Below the pieces are notes generated by a model. The model worked only from the letters and a program-made list of their open reading frames with translations. It made no database searches and was not told the origin of the DNA. From the NCBI GenBank assembly GCA_963575745.1, contig CAUYUJ010019359.1, positions 472,273 through 536,272 of the forward strand: a stretch of DNA of 64,000 nt, in the 5' to 3' direction. Positions 30,869-41,302 of the stretch are shown one piece after another. Numbering within the stretch: position 1 is the first letter of the stretch; every line of letters starts with the position of its first letter. Both the position numbers and the translations under genes were made by a program. This DNA is from Prorocentrum cordatum. Its lineage: Eukaryota > Sar > Dinophyceae > Prorocentrales > Prorocentraceae.

Positions 30869-31284
30869 ACGCGTCGTGCCCGCTCCGCCGCCGCGAGCGC
30901 GACGCCGTGCACCGCGCGGGTCGCGCGGGTCACGGCGCCGCGCAGGCCTCGGGTTGCGAGGGGCGCCTCTGCCCCAAGGTTCCCTTCTGAGGCCGTTCGG
31001 CGCCGTAGCCCACTCGGCCGCCGGACGGGCTCTCGATCGAGCCCACTCGGCGGCCGAACGGGCTCACTGCCTGTGACCCTGTCGGAACTGAGCCCCTTCG
31101 GCCCCCCACTCGGCAGCCGAACGGGCGCAGGCGCCGAACGGGCTCCACATGGAACAGTGGCGTGCTGGGGGCTCAGAGGGTGCAGTGGGGCCCTGAGCGG
31201 ACGGGGCCCTGGGGACAGAAGAGAGCCCGTGCCCGAGACCGACCCTGTAGTCCCAGACGTCCGGCCGCTCCAACTTGCTTCCGA

Positions 31285-31400
31285 TGCGCGGGCCCCAGAG
31301 GCCTGGACCCTCGTCCCGGGCCGTTTCTTGACGCTCCCGAGGTCTAGCCAGGGCCCCCAGAGGCCGAAAGCTGCCAAAATCCCGCCGCTCCAATGTCGTT
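31285..31400. repeat. Family M repeat, copy 3 (diverged)
   Basis: GGGCCCCAGAGGCCTGGACC ... CGGGCCGTTTCTTGACGCTC ... CAGGGCCCCCAGAGGCCGAA. The terminal CATGA hairpins are lost. Confidence 0.65.
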
Positions 31401-31455
31401 GGAACGTCGGATCTCTGGGTGGGTCCCCCAGGCCCCCTTTCGCTAGAGGCCTCTT

Positions 31456-31651
31456 AGATGGGGTCCGAGTAGATGGGGTCGGAGGATCGAGCTGCATCGC
31501 CGATGCATCACCGACACATCGACGATGCATCGACGAGGCATCGGCGACGTCATGACGTCGGCGAGACGTCTGCGACGTCGGCTCGGGCCGCATCGCCGAT
31601 GCATCGGCGATGCGGCGCGACCCTCCGACCACATCTGCTTCGACCCCATCT
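31456..31651. mobile_element. Family B element, copy 3
   Basis: 196 bp. Left AGATGGGGTCCGAGTAGATG then GGGTCGGAGGATCG; right CGACCCTCCGACCACATCTG then CTTCGACCCCATCT. These are nested inverted repeats of about 34 bp. The interior carries GCATCGCCGATGCATC units and a TGACGTCGGCGAGACGTC segment. Confidence 0.88.
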
Positions 31652-32075
31652 GGGGGGCCTGGATTCGCTGGACCGCCGCGTCCCGCCCTCGCGCTCTCGC
31701 GCGCGCCTGTCGGGAGCGGCCAAGAGGGGGGTGTCCAAGAGGGGGGGGTGCAAATCATGACCGGCGGCAAGTGCGCGGCCCAGCGGGGGGGCCAGGGACG
31801 TAAAGAAATAAGAAGAGGCGCCATGAAATCTGGGGAAATATCATGGCCCGCGCCATGATATCCCCCCCCCCCCTAGTCATCACCCCCCTCTTTTCCGCCC
31901 CCGAGCCTGGCTGGCGAGGCACAGCTGCTCCGGCGGCCGGGGGCCGCGAGGCGCGGCGCGAACGGGGGGGCTGCCGCGGCGCGCTCCCCGTGGGGGTGGG
32001 GGGGCCTCGGGACGCTCCCAGGCAACGCCTCGGCGACACGCCATTTTTTTCGAGGAGCGCGATCTACAGCAGGAG

Positions 32076-32255
32076 CTCGACCACAAGAAACCCTCCCCAA
32101 GAGACCCGACCCTGGAACCCCAGGACGTCCATGGATTCTCGGTGTGGGAACGCTGCGCGCTCCATCGCAAAGCCATCGAAGCCCAAGAAGCCCAGGGCAC
32201 CCTGGAGGCAAGCGGGGTGTTTTTTGGCACGGGTTTCCACTGTACCGGTGCCTGA
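32076..32255. repeat. Family D dispersed repeat, copy 3
   Basis: CGACCACAAGAAACCCTCCC ... ACCCCAGGACGTCCATGGAT ... CCATCGAAGCCCAAGAAGCC ... GGGTTTCCACTGTACCG. Closest to copy 1. Confidence 0.85.
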
Positions 32256-32372
32256 CTGGAAAAATGCCCCCGCCCCCCCCCCCCTTCGCCCCTCTCCTTC
32301 CGATCTTGGGAACCGTAGGAGGGGGAAAGGTAGGGTGGGGTTGTTGGGGTTCGCAGGCGCGGGCCCCACACA

Positions 32373-32375
<3 letters not shown>

Positions 32376-32405
<30 letters not shown>
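32376..32405. repeat. (GT)n microsatellite
   Basis: About 14 TG dinucleotides. Confidence 0.95.
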
Positions 32406-32408
<3 letters not shown>

Positions 32409-32429
32409 GTATGTGCGTTTTCTCGGGAT

Positions 32430-32640
32430 ATGGGTTGTACAATCTGTGTGGTTCATGTGGTGCACATTACGCTGTGCAGCTCATGCTGCGAAGTTTATGT
32501 TGTTCAGCTCATGTGGTGTAATATAGTTAATATCGTCCACGTTATGCAATATATGCAGACAAATATAGGTCGAACAAACTCTGCGGTGCAAGCTACGTTC
32601 TCCAATACATTGTGCAATCAACGTGGTGCAAACGATTAGC
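32430..32640. repeat. Family G repeat
   Basis: TGTGGTTCATGTGGTGCACA-type irregular units, opposite strand sense to 8.0 kb, directly before family F copy 4. Confidence 0.7.
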
Positions 32641-32689
32641 CTGCACCGCGTATGATCACCCCCCGCTGTTGCAAACGTCCCACACACAC

Positions 32690-33260
32690 ACCCAGACGCA
32701 ACTTGGTTTGCAAAACCCATGCGGCGGCGATGAAGATGAGTGCTTGGCGTTGGCTGGCGAATCTCCGCGGCCGCACTAGCCCGCGTGTGTTCGCGCGCGC
32801 AACGGCCAGCTAGTTTGGCGCGACCGACGCGGCCGCGGTGGCGCCGACCGCTTGGCACATACCACCGGGCACTTCACTGCGAGTCGATGACTTGGGCGGG
32901 CGCGGTTATCATGGCGACGCCGACAACGGTACACACGATTATGAGAGTAGCGATGGTGGCGGAGGTGGCGATGACGACAATAAGGCCAATGACGGCGCCG
33001 ATGCTGAGCACGCCGGCGACGATGACGGTGTTTTCGCGTCGGTGATGAAGGTTTCGGAAGAAGTTCGACATGCGAGCTCGGCCGACTCGCGAGACCATCC
33101 GCATGGTATTATTGCACACGGACCGTGTTTCCACAGCACGCGCGCAAAGGCGTTCGAATGATTTCGGCATGCGGCGCGACAGGCCCGCATGGCAAAATGT
33201 TAATGGACATGTTGGAAAAACGATGGTGTACTCAAGAATTCGAAAGAACGTGAGCGCAGG
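32690..33260 (+). repeat. Family F copy 4
   Basis: ACGCAACTTGGTTTGCAAAA, GCTGGCGAATCTCCGCGGCC, GGCCAGCTAGTTTGGCGCGA, CGATGACTTGGGCGGGCGCG, a GACGATGACGGTGTTTTCGC core, then GAATGATTTCGGCATGCGGC. First of three plus-oriented units in 32.4-36.5 kb. Confidence 0.88.
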
Positions 33261-33282
33261 CTTTCAAACTTTACAAAACCGT

Positions 33283-33660
33283 TGGTTCTTGTTGACTGAT
33301 TTCGGCATGCGGGCGCGACGATGCGCGCGCGTACACTTCGTCACATTTTTTGCAACGTATTTTTGCGACAGCACACGCACAATGGCGTTCGAACGATTTC
33401 CACATGCGCGCGCGAAACCCGCTTGGTAGCAGGTTGGAACAACAGCTATGGTTTCCCCAAAGATTCGCAAGAGCGCGCGCGCAACCTGTTTTTGAACATC
33501 TGCTTGGCGAAGCTATGCGTGTTTAAACTGTTGTTTGGACACTCGATTTGGAAATCCCTGCAACATCGAAGGCATATGAAGGATTACGGCATGCGCGTGC
33601 GACGACGCGCGCGTGCGCATTTCGTCTCATTTCTTGCATGGGATTCTTGAAAACTGATGA
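33283..33660 (+). repeat. Module T repeats after F copy 4
   Basis: Two T blocks: GATTTCGGCATGCGGGCGCG then ACGATGCGCGCGCGTACACT near 33300, and ATTACGGCATGCGCGTGCGA then CGACGCGCGCGTGCGCATTT near 33583. Similar blocks follow F copies 5 and 6. Confidence 0.78.
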
Positions 33661-33694
33661 TGTTTGATAAACGCGTGCGCGCGCAAAATATCTT

Positions 33695-33858
33695 TGTACA
33701 GAGGATGGCGGCAGAGGGACGATACCGGCCCTGATGGGATGGTGCGAATTTAATTTCGGATGGACGATGGAGAAAAACCATACGTAAATTGCAATACGAA
33801 AAGGGGGGCGGATAATCCCTGGGGGGTATGATCCATTCTCTTGTAAGAAAGGAGATGC
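33695..33858 (+). repeat. Module U
   Basis: CAGAGGATGGCGGCAGAGGG ... GGATGGACGATGGAGAAAAA ... TAAATTGCAATACGAAAAGG ... CATTCTCTTGTAAGAAA. Recurs at 35.04, 36.32 and 37.79 kb, inverted at 11.1 kb, with a fragment at 50.8 kb. Confidence 0.82.
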
Positions 33859-33889
33859 CATTTACGTTAACAAACGAGCGGATACATCC

Positions 33890-34480
33890 CATACTCTTGC
33901 AAATATCCCATCCACCCACCCGCAACTTGGTTTGCAAAAGGCATGCGGTGGCGATTTCGATGCATCCTCGGCGTTGGCTGGCGCATCTCTGCAACCGCGC
34001 ATGCCCAAACACGCGCGCGCAGCGGCTAGCTAGTATGGCGCGGCCGACGCGGCCGCGGTGGCGCCGACCGCTTGGCACATCCCACCGGGAACTTCAGTGC
34101 GAGACGATGACTTGGGCGGGCGCGGTTATCATGGCGACGCCGACAACGGCACACACGATGCAGATAGTGGCGATGCTGGACAACGTCGACAAAAACGAAG
34201 GCGCAGCCAGTGACGGCGCAGATGCCGATCACGCCAGCGACGATGACGGTGTCCTCGAGTCAGCGGTGAAGGTTTTGGAAAGAGTTCGACATGCGATCGC
34301 GGCCGACGCGCGAGAGGCCCGCATGGATCGTGCCCCCCCAGCACGAACGCAACGGCGCTCGAATGATGTCGGCATGCGGCGCGAGGAGGCCCGCGTGGCA
34401 GAATTCCATGAACATGTTGGTAAAACCGATGGTCTTCTCAAGAATTCGTCAAAACGCGAGCGCACGCTTCTTTAAAAACG
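33890..34480 (+). repeat. Family F copy 5
   Basis: Same order as copy 4, from CACCCGCAACTTGGTTTGCA to GTTCGACATGCGATCGCGGC and AATGATGTCGGCATGCGGCG. Confidence 0.88.
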
Positions 34481-34489
34481 GATGTTGTG

Positions 34490-34869
34490 AAACCGCGTGT
34501 TGTTGCACATGTTTTGGCACTCGGCTTTGAAATCGTTACGGCTGCAGAAAGGTTTTTGGCAGATTCCGGCACGCGCGCGCGACGACGCGCGCGCGCACTT
34601 CGTCACACTTTTTGCAAACGGATTCTCGCGACGGCCCGCGCGCAAGGGCTTTCGAATGATTTCAACATGCGCGCGCGCGAAGCCCGTGTGGTAGCATTTC
34701 CAAATTTTCACACACACACACACACATATATATATATACATATATATATACGTGTGTGTATATATATGTATAACTGTAAATGGTTGTCTGAAAACTTCGT
34801 AACCTCGCGCGCGACCTTTATTCCGCGTTGCGAAATCCTGTGTTTTATATATGTATTTGGAGCACTCGA

Positions 34870-34900
<31 letters not shown>

Positions 34901-35030
34901 CATTACGAAACCAATGGCTCTGAAGGATTTCGGCCTGCGCACGCGACGACGCGCGCGTGCTCACCTCGTCCCAATTGGTGCATGGGGTTCTTGAAAACTG
35001 ATGATTTTGGATAAACGCGTGCGCGCGCAC
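34490..35030 (+). repeat. Module T repeats with (AT/GT)n and a poly(T)/poly(A) spot
   Basis: T blocks at 34530-34700 and 34905-35030. Between them lie ATATATATA/GTGTGT at 34711-34770 and a T-run immediately followed by an A-run at 34870-34900. No gene is visible. Confidence 0.75.
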
Positions 35031-35036
35031 CGTCTT

Positions 35037-35210
35037 TTTGCGCAGAGGATGGCGGGGAGGGTCGATACTGCCCCCCCTAGAATGGTGTAAACTCATTTAT
35101 AAAATGGACGATCGGCCGAATCATATGTAAATCGCAATACAAGAAGGGGATGGGACAATTCCGGTGGGGTGAGCGTATTTCTTATTAGACCTGAGAATTC
35201 ACCTTGCCGA
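35037..35210 (+). repeat. Module U, second copy
   Basis: GAGGATGGCGGGGAGGGTCG ... TAAATCGCAATACAAGAAGG ... ATTTCTTATTAGACCTGAGA. Confidence 0.78.
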
Positions 35211-35249
35211 ACTTGAAATTGTCAACTCCACTGCTCGCGCAAACATCCC

Positions 35250-35850
35250 ACCCACCCACACGCAACTTGGTTTGCAAAACCCATGCGGCGGAAATTGCGA
35301 TGAGTGCATGGTGTCGGCTTCTGCATCTCTGCGGCCGCGCTAGCCCGCGTGTGCTCGCGCGCGCAGCGGCCAGCTAGTTTGGCGCGGCCGACGCGGCCGC
35401 GATGACGGTGACCGTTGGGCACATCCCAGCGGGCACTTCGCTACGAGTCGGCGGCTTGGGCGGGCGCGGTATCATGGCAACGTCGACAACGGTAGACACG
35501 ATGCTTATAGTAGCAGTAGCGGTGTTGGTGACGATGGCAGCGGCGACGGCGCGGCCAGTGACGGCGCTGATGCTGATCACGCCGACGACGATGACGGCGT
35601 CCTCGCGTCGGTGATGAAGGTTTCGGAAGGAGTTCGACGTGCGCGATTTGCCGACGCGAGAGAGTGGCTCGCATGGAATTATTTGACGCGGATAGCTCAC
35701 CCCCAGCACACGAGCCAGGGCGTTCGAATGATGTCGGCATGCGGCGCGAGTGGCTCGCCTGGCAGAATGTAAGGAACATGTGAAACAAAATATGGTTTTC
35801 TGGAGGATTCGCAATAGCGCGAGCGCCGCTATTTTGAAAAACTGACGTTG
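35250..35850 (+). repeat. Family F copy 6
   Basis: CACACGCAACTTGGTTTGCA ... GGCCAGCTAGTTTGGCGCGG ... CGGCTTGGGCGGGCGCGGTA ... GACGATGACGGCGTCCTCGC ... AATGATGTCGGCATGCGGCG. Confidence 0.88.
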
Positions 35851-35884
35851 CGAAACCATGTTTGTTAAAAAAAAAAAAAATCTG

Positions 35885-36475
35885 ATGTTTGACGCTCGAT
35901 TTTGAAACCTTTACGCAGCCGACAATTATTTGCAGGATTTTCGCATGCGCGCGCGACGACAAGCGCGCACGCATTTCGTCTCATGTGTGCGAAGAACTCT
36001 TGCGACGGCACGCACGCATGGGCGTTCGAACTATTTCGACATGCGCGCGCGAAGCCCGTTGGGTAGCATTTCTGACTATGTTGAACCGCTGTGGTTTTCT
36101 TGAGAACTCGCAAGAGCAATGTTGAACAACCATTTGATATTACGTATATATTGTTTGGACACTCGATTTTGAAATCTTTACGGCACCGAGAGTTTTGAAG
36201 GATTCTGGCGTGCGGGCGCGACGAAGCGCGCGTGTGCACTTCGTCTCGTTTGTGACCAGGGAATATTGAAACCTGATGGTCTTTGATAAACGCGTGCGCA
36301 CGGATACTATTTTTGGAAAGGGATGGCGAGGGGGTCGATACCTGCTGGGCTGGGATGGCTTGAATTCATACTTCGGATGGACGATGGGGCAGAATCACAT
36401 GCAAATTGCAATACGAAAAGGGGGGGGTCATAATCCCGGGACTGGGTGGGGGTAAATCTATTCTCTTTTGGGAAC
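35885..36475 (+). repeat. Modules T and U after F copy 6
   Basis: T blocks near 35930-36070 and 36150-36260, then U at 36320-36475 (GGCTGGGATGGCTTGAATTC ... GCAAATTGCAATACGAAAAG). This completes the third U-G-F-T unit. Confidence 0.75.
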
Positions 36476-36774
36476 GGAGAATCGATGTGGTGCAAGCTAT
36501 GTGGTGAAGTCCTTCTTGCGGTGACGAAGCGGCGACTGCGGCACCATCGCCGCCAGGCCGACTCACAGGCCAAGACGACGGCCGGCGATGAGGAAGCGGC
36601 GGCGGCAACATAGCCGCCAGACCGACGCACAGGCCAAGTTCCTTAGAACAGAAGGAAGAACCCTGAAGTGCAAGCACTGTTTGGGGGAATTAAGCATAAA
36701 CGAGTGGGCGAACATATTTTTTCCCAACCGTCCTGTGGTGTTGGGTCCTCGTTTTGAAGAGACGGTGCCCCGCG

Positions 36775-36802
36775 TCCCTCCTTCCTTCCTTCCTTCCTTC
36801 TT
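36775..36802. repeat. (TTCC)n microsatellite
   Basis: About six TTCC units inside a larger CT-rich stretch that lies between a conserved block (36723-36760) and the 77-bp array. Confidence 0.93.
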
Positions 36803-36863
36803 TCCCTCCTCCCCCTCCTCCCTCCTCCCCCTCCTTGCCTCTGCTTTCGGCACACCTCTCACA

Positions 36864-37706
36864 CGTTTCGTAGCCCCATAGGGTGCTCCACCGAAGGTCC
36901 CAGTGAGGGGGGGCGCATGCGGTTCCCACACCCAGGGCAGCGTTTCGTGGCCCCATAGGGAGCTCCACCGAAGGTCCCAGTGAGGGGAGGCGCATGCGGT
37001 TCCCACACCCAGGGCAGCGTTTCGTGGTCCCATAGGGAGCTCCACCGAAGGCCCCAGTGGGGGTGGGCGCGTGCGGTTCCCCCACCCAGGGCAGCGTTTC
37101 GTGGCCCCATAGAGAGCTGCACCGAAGGCCCCTGTGGGGGTGGGCGCATGCGGTCCCCCCACCCAGGGCAGCGCTTCGTTGCCCCATAGGTAGCTCCACC
37201 GAAGGCCCCAGTGGGGGTGGGCGCATGCGGTTCCCCCACCCAGGGCAGCGCTTCGTGGCCCCATAGGGAGCTCCTCCGAAGGGTCCAGTGGGGGTGGGCG
37301 CATGCGGTTCCCCCACCCAGGGCAGCGCTTCGTGGCCCCATAGGGAGCTCCTCCGAAGGGTCCAGTGGGGGTGTTCGCATGCGTGTCCCCTGCCCAGGAC
37401 AGCGCTTCGTGGCCACATAGGGAGCTCCACCGAAGGCCTCAATCGGGGTGTTCGCATGCGTCTCTCCCACCCAGGACAACGCTTCGTGGCCCCATAGGGA
37501 GCTCCACCGAAGGCGCCAGAGGCGCAGTTCGCATGCGTTTCCCCCACCCATGACAGCGCTTCGTGGCCCCATCAGGAGATCCAGCGAAGGTCCCAATGGC
37601 GCAGTTCGCATGCGTCTCCCTCGCCCAGGGCAGCGCTTCGTGGCCCCATCGGGAGCTACACCGCACCCCTCACAAGTTTCGTGGCCCCATAGGAGCTCCA
37701 CCGAAA
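36864..37706. repeat. 77-bp minisatellite, about 11 units (family H, site 1)
   Basis: Units begin CGTTTCGTGGCCCCATAGGG and include AGCTCCACCGAAGG, GGCGCATGCGGTTCCC and CACCCAGGGCAGCG. Starts fall exactly every 77 bp from 36864 to 37634, so substitutions but no indels have accumulated. The two edges carry CACCTCTCACACG or CACCCCTCACAAG as in the 91-bp repeat at 60.6 kb. Confidence 0.96.
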
Positions 37707-37789
37707 CCGGTACCCACAATGCGGCACTCGCAACTGCACATGTTTGGGTCCTTCGTCAGGCGAATTGGACACGGACGGGGGTGCGATCT

Positions 37790-38000
37790 CCAGCCTGGCT
37801 GGGATGGTGTGACTTCATCTGGAAAGTGAAATATTAGGCGGGTGAATCTGTAGTTTGCACTTTCCCCGGGGCCCGATAACCCCAGGGGGCAAAGGGAAAT
37901 TTAGCTTTCGTGTAAACGGGGAATGTCCATGTTGCTCGACATGTGGTCTAGCCATTGAAGCGCAAGCTATGTGGTGCAAGCTATGTGGTGTCAGATGCGC
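37790..38000 (+). repeat. Module U and family G fragment
   Basis: CTGGCTGGGATGGTGTGACT ... GCACTTTCCCCGGGGCCCGA, then GCAAGCTATGTGGTGCAAGC, the G motif. Confidence 0.65.
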
Positions 38001-38293
38001 GGTGCCTTTTTTGTGGGAAATCTTGAGGTCGTCAACCCCACTGCTCGGGCAAACATCCCACTCACCCACCGCAAACTGTTGTCAAAATTAAACTGGTCGG
38101 CGACAGCGGCGATGACGATTACACTGGTGATGTTGGTGACGACGGTGATGACGACGTCGACGACGATGATGGCCATTGTGCTGAAGCTTATACTGATGAT
38201 ACTCGGGACGCAAACGCAGACGCAGACGCGCTAGTGCGACGGCCGGCGGGCCAGCAGGCCCCTTAGGGGCGGCGCGGGCGGGCCAGAGCCCAG

Positions 38294-38690
38294 TCACAGG
38301 CGTGTGAGCTTCAAGAAGTCGCCTTCGAGGTCTGCCCAATATTTGGAAGTTGTAGCACTATTTAGCCATGTGCCGGGTGTGCTTCCAACCAAAGCCTTAT
38401 GTAGAAATTCTGTGATGTCGTAACTCAACTGTTTTCGCTGCCCGCCTTGTCGGCGTCGTGCTGCCCGGGGTTCATGGATATCAGCTTCCGATGCCGCCGC
38501 CAATCGGGCCCAATTGTGGTGTGGTTGTGTAGCAACTCGCCCAGCCCATCTCCATTTGCGCTTGTGAAAGATTGCAACCCGTTGCTCCAAATGTGCGCGC
38601 GTCGCAAGGTCTGAGGCGGCGTGGGTAGCCCTGCGAATGAAATTGTCCCAGGGTACAAGGTCGGATTCGTCGTCGACGTCGGGAGGCAAG
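38294..38690 (-). pseudogene. Non-LTR (LINE) retrotransposon remnant, reverse-transcriptase ORF C-terminus
   Basis: About 130 codons ending in TGA at 38294-38296. The translation has the layout typical of the C-terminal end of algal LINE ORF2 proteins: WDNFIRRAT..A, then HKRKWRWAGRVA (the family's RRxxRWAGHVAR), then RRQGGQRKQLSYDITEFLHK (R-x-GRPxxRW-DDI-FL) and a final YWADLEGDFLK (W-x-LE-DF). No reverse-transcriptase catalytic YxDD region precedes it: the frame runs straight into the GAT satellite at 38.70 kb. The element is truncated at its 5' side, as incomplete reverse transcription produces. It cannot transpose by itself. Confidence 0.72.
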
Positions 38691-38697
38691 GACGACG

Positions 38698-38702
38698 CTG
38701 GC

Positions 38703-38734
<32 letters not shown>

Positions 38735-38784
38735 CGATGATGGTGATGAGGATGACGATGATGAGGGTTATGATGATGGTGAGT

Positions 38785-38816
<32 letters not shown>

Positions 38817-38893
38817 CTTGATGTTTATTTTGGTAATGATGGTGATGATACTGACGCTGATGGCAATGATGGTGCTGGTGATGATGATGGCTA
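38698..38893. repeat. (GAT)n satellite abutting the LINE remnant
   Basis: GAT triplets with GAC and GGT interruptions. A diverged GAC/GGC continuation runs to about 39010. Confidence 0.95.
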
Positions 38894-39109
38894 GGTGCCC
38901 ACGCGGAGAAAAGACTGATAAGAGGGGCAACATCGACGATGACGGCGACGATGACGGCGGCGATGATGATCCCGATGGTGGTAATGATGACGCTGGAGGT
39001 GGCAATAATGACACTGACCAATCTGATGCCGATTGGGCTGATGCCTATGCTGAGAAGGTGAGCGCCCGAGGCAATTCCGACACCCTGACGTGCCCTCGCT
39101 GACAAACCA

Positions 39110-39345
39110 TTGGATTTTTCTTTGGGACACGTCTGCGATACCATGGTCAGAACACATGGTTCTGGAATGATTTCGACGTGCGCGGGCGGCGGACGCACGC
39201 GCGTCGAAATCGTGGCCCGCATGGTATAGTTTGGCAGAGTTGGTGGGCCCCCCTGATGCTTGAACGTTTTCGACACGCGCGCGCGCGCAAGTGGCCCGCA
39301 TGGTCTGACTCGATAGAACGGCTGAAGACACGTGGTTGGCTTCAG
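39110..39345 (+). repeat. Family F fragment (copy 7)
   Basis: TGGAATGATTTCGACGTGCG ... CGTGGCCCGCATGGTATAGT ... CGAACGTTTTCGACACGCGC-like blocks correspond to the right half of F. The GAT-rich stretch at 38.7-39.0 kb sits where the F core lies in other copies. Confidence 0.65.
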
Positions 39346-39500
39346 AGCTAAACGAGCACGCGCAAGCAGACTTAGGGCAATTTTTGTTTCTCACAAAACT
39401 CGTTCCTTCTTGATATTTCGAGAGGCGCCAACGGGCCCCTACCAAACCGGGCACCAGCCGAAAACTTGGGAAACCCATCCAGCTCCTTAGAAAAACTCGC

Positions 39501-39697
39501 AGGCCTAGAGGTTGACACCAACACCAACATCGGCGGTGTGGCTCCACCGAGGGAAGACGATCCCGATCTCGGTGATGGTGGTAAGATTCTGGCTTCCAAG
39601 GTGACCGAACTATTACCGCCAACACCGAAATCTAGGAGCATCTTCCCCATGTGGAGGCAACCCCCTGTGCTGGTGTTGGTACCAATGTCCAGGCCTC
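39501..39697. repeat. ~200-bp imperfect fold-back
   Basis: AGGCCTAGAGGTTGACACCA ... GGTAAGATTC and its partner ACTATTACC ... CTGGTGTTGGTACCAATGTC then CAGGCCT pair over about 95 bp per arm at roughly 70%, centred near 39600. AGGCCT lies at both ends. Confidence 0.7.
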
Positions 39698-39904
39698 CAA
39701 TGAACCAAGCGAGGGCCTCCAAGTGCAAGCACTGCTCGTGGAGCAGTAACAAGTGTAAGAGAGCGAATGGACTATATATGCATACATATATAACATGCCT
39801 GACGCGGTCCCAATCGCAAAACGAACGCTTCACCAACACTCCGAATCGTTCTTATTACCAGGTAGGTCCTGTTAGGTTTATGTATAGGTACCCCTCGGTC
39901 GGAA

Positions 39905-40045
39905 GAAGCAGGAAGAAGCATTAAGTAGGAAGGCGCTGTCAGCAGATTGGGCTTGCGCCCGCGCCCTGAAGAGGAGGGAAGGGGTAAAACCGCTCGAAGC
40001 TTAAAGTAGGAAGACGCATAAAGCAGATTGGGGATCTGGAATTCC
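39905..40045. repeat. Two-unit direct repeat
   Basis: AAGCATTAAGTAGGAAGGCG ... CAGCAGATTGGG and AAGCTTAAAGTAGGAAGACG ... AAGCAGATTGGGG, about 85 bp apart. Confidence 0.7.
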
Positions 40046-40080
40046 TAAAGTACCTACTTTCAACGATCGATGGGTACACT

Positions 40081-40117
40081 CATACGCACGGCGTGCAAAT
40101 GTAATGCCGTGCGTATG
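40081..40117. repeat. Hairpin, 12-bp perfect arms
   Basis: CATACGCACGGC at 40081-40092 pairs exactly with GCCGTGCGTATG at 40106-40117 across a 13-base loop. No T run follows on either strand, so it is not an obvious terminator. Confidence 0.85.
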
Positions 40118-40299
40118 GGCCGTATGTGTTAACATCTCTCAACATTGCACATAACGTAGTCCCCAGAATTCTACATAATCGCAATCACCAAACCACTGAA
40201 ATATGTTCTGCCACTTATGTATGTAGATCACTTCCTATCCGCGACGCTCTGTTCACTCATCTCTAATCTGTGACCTCCAACCTGAAAAAATCTAAGCCA

Positions 40300-40500
40300 C
40301 AACCCGGAGTTCCGGGCGCCCCTAGGCGCCTCCGCGTGATATTCCTAGAAGCCAGAGGGCGCCAAGACGGGCGACGAGGGTCTCCATAGGCCAGCGAGAT
40401 GATCCCAGAGGGCTCCGACACGGCACAACAGCCCTCCAAATCAGCACAAGTGGGGTCAAGACGGCCCAAGAGGCCCCCAACACGCCGCAGGAGGACCCCC
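40300..40500. repeat. Family I array
   Basis: GGGCGCCAAGACGGGCGACG, GGCCCAAGAGGCCCCCAA and similar units. Confidence 0.7.
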
Positions 40501-40582
40501 AGGAGGGAAGCATAGACACGCGCATTTAGATGTAGCAGTGCTTGCACTCCATGGTTCTCACTTCTGTCTCTGTGCAATTGCC

Positions 40583-40735
40583 GGCGGTGAACAAGCCTCC
40601 CTTGAGCAAACCACCCTTTCGTGAACACGGCCCAGGACCAAGACCGACGGACCTGGACCCGCAAAAAATGACGGCCGCGACGCCCTCTCGCGAGCCGGAA
40701 ACGGCCAATTCGCCAATGGACGCGTCAGGGTAGAA
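40583..40735. repeat. Family R dispersed repeat, copy 4
   Basis: CGGTGAACAAGCCTCCCTTG ... GGACCAAGACCGACGGACCT ... CCGGAAACGGCCAATTCGCC ... GACGCGTCAGGGT. The tail CTAATCGACGCGTCAGGGTA recurs alone at 40798-40818. Confidence 0.82.
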
Positions 40736-40839
40736 GGTCTGTCAACCTCCGACTCAGTCTCTGCCTCTGTGCCGTGGGGCGAGCCCCCCGGGTTTTCGCT
40801 AATCGACGCGTCAGGGTAGAAGCAGGGCGGAGAGGGAAG

Positions 40840-40888
40840 GAGGAGGAGGAGGAGAAGGAGGAGGAGGAGGAGGAGGAGGAGGAGGATG
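40840..40888. repeat. (GGA)n microsatellite
   Basis: About 15 GGA/GAG triplets. Confidence 0.95.
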
Positions 40889-41302
40889 ACTCCCACTTCT
40901 GCCTCTGTGCCGTGGGCGAGGCCCCCCGGGCTTTCGCAGCGATCCCGCTCGGGGGCGCGCCCCGTGTCCGCTCGTGGGCGCCCGGTGGGCGCCCCCGGGG
41001 GGCCGGGGCTGGCCCCCGGAGCTTTCGCCGCGCTCCCCGCTCGTGGGCGCCCCGATAACCGCGGGTCGCGCATCGCGGGGCGCGATGCGCGAAGCTAGGT
41101 GACTATAGTGTCTCGAGCTCTGTCTCTCTGCAGCTCGAGAATGGCACGTCGCCCGCTGACAGCCTGCTCGAGGTTATCAGGATTAAGACCAAACTGCGCC
41201 AGCAAAGGGTCAGTTTCGAGCCACGGGCCCCGAATCACGATGGACCCCCCCCCCCCAAAGCCCCCGGGGCCCGCTCGTGGGCGCCTCGGGGCTCCTACGA
41301 TA

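Noticed and set aside
36864-37706. CRISPR-like regular spacing
   Set aside because: Units are contiguous 77-bp tandem repeats with no separate spacers, in a eukaryotic context.
40081-40117. Rho-independent-type terminator
   Set aside because: A clean 12-bp stem but no T run, and the genome is eukaryotic.
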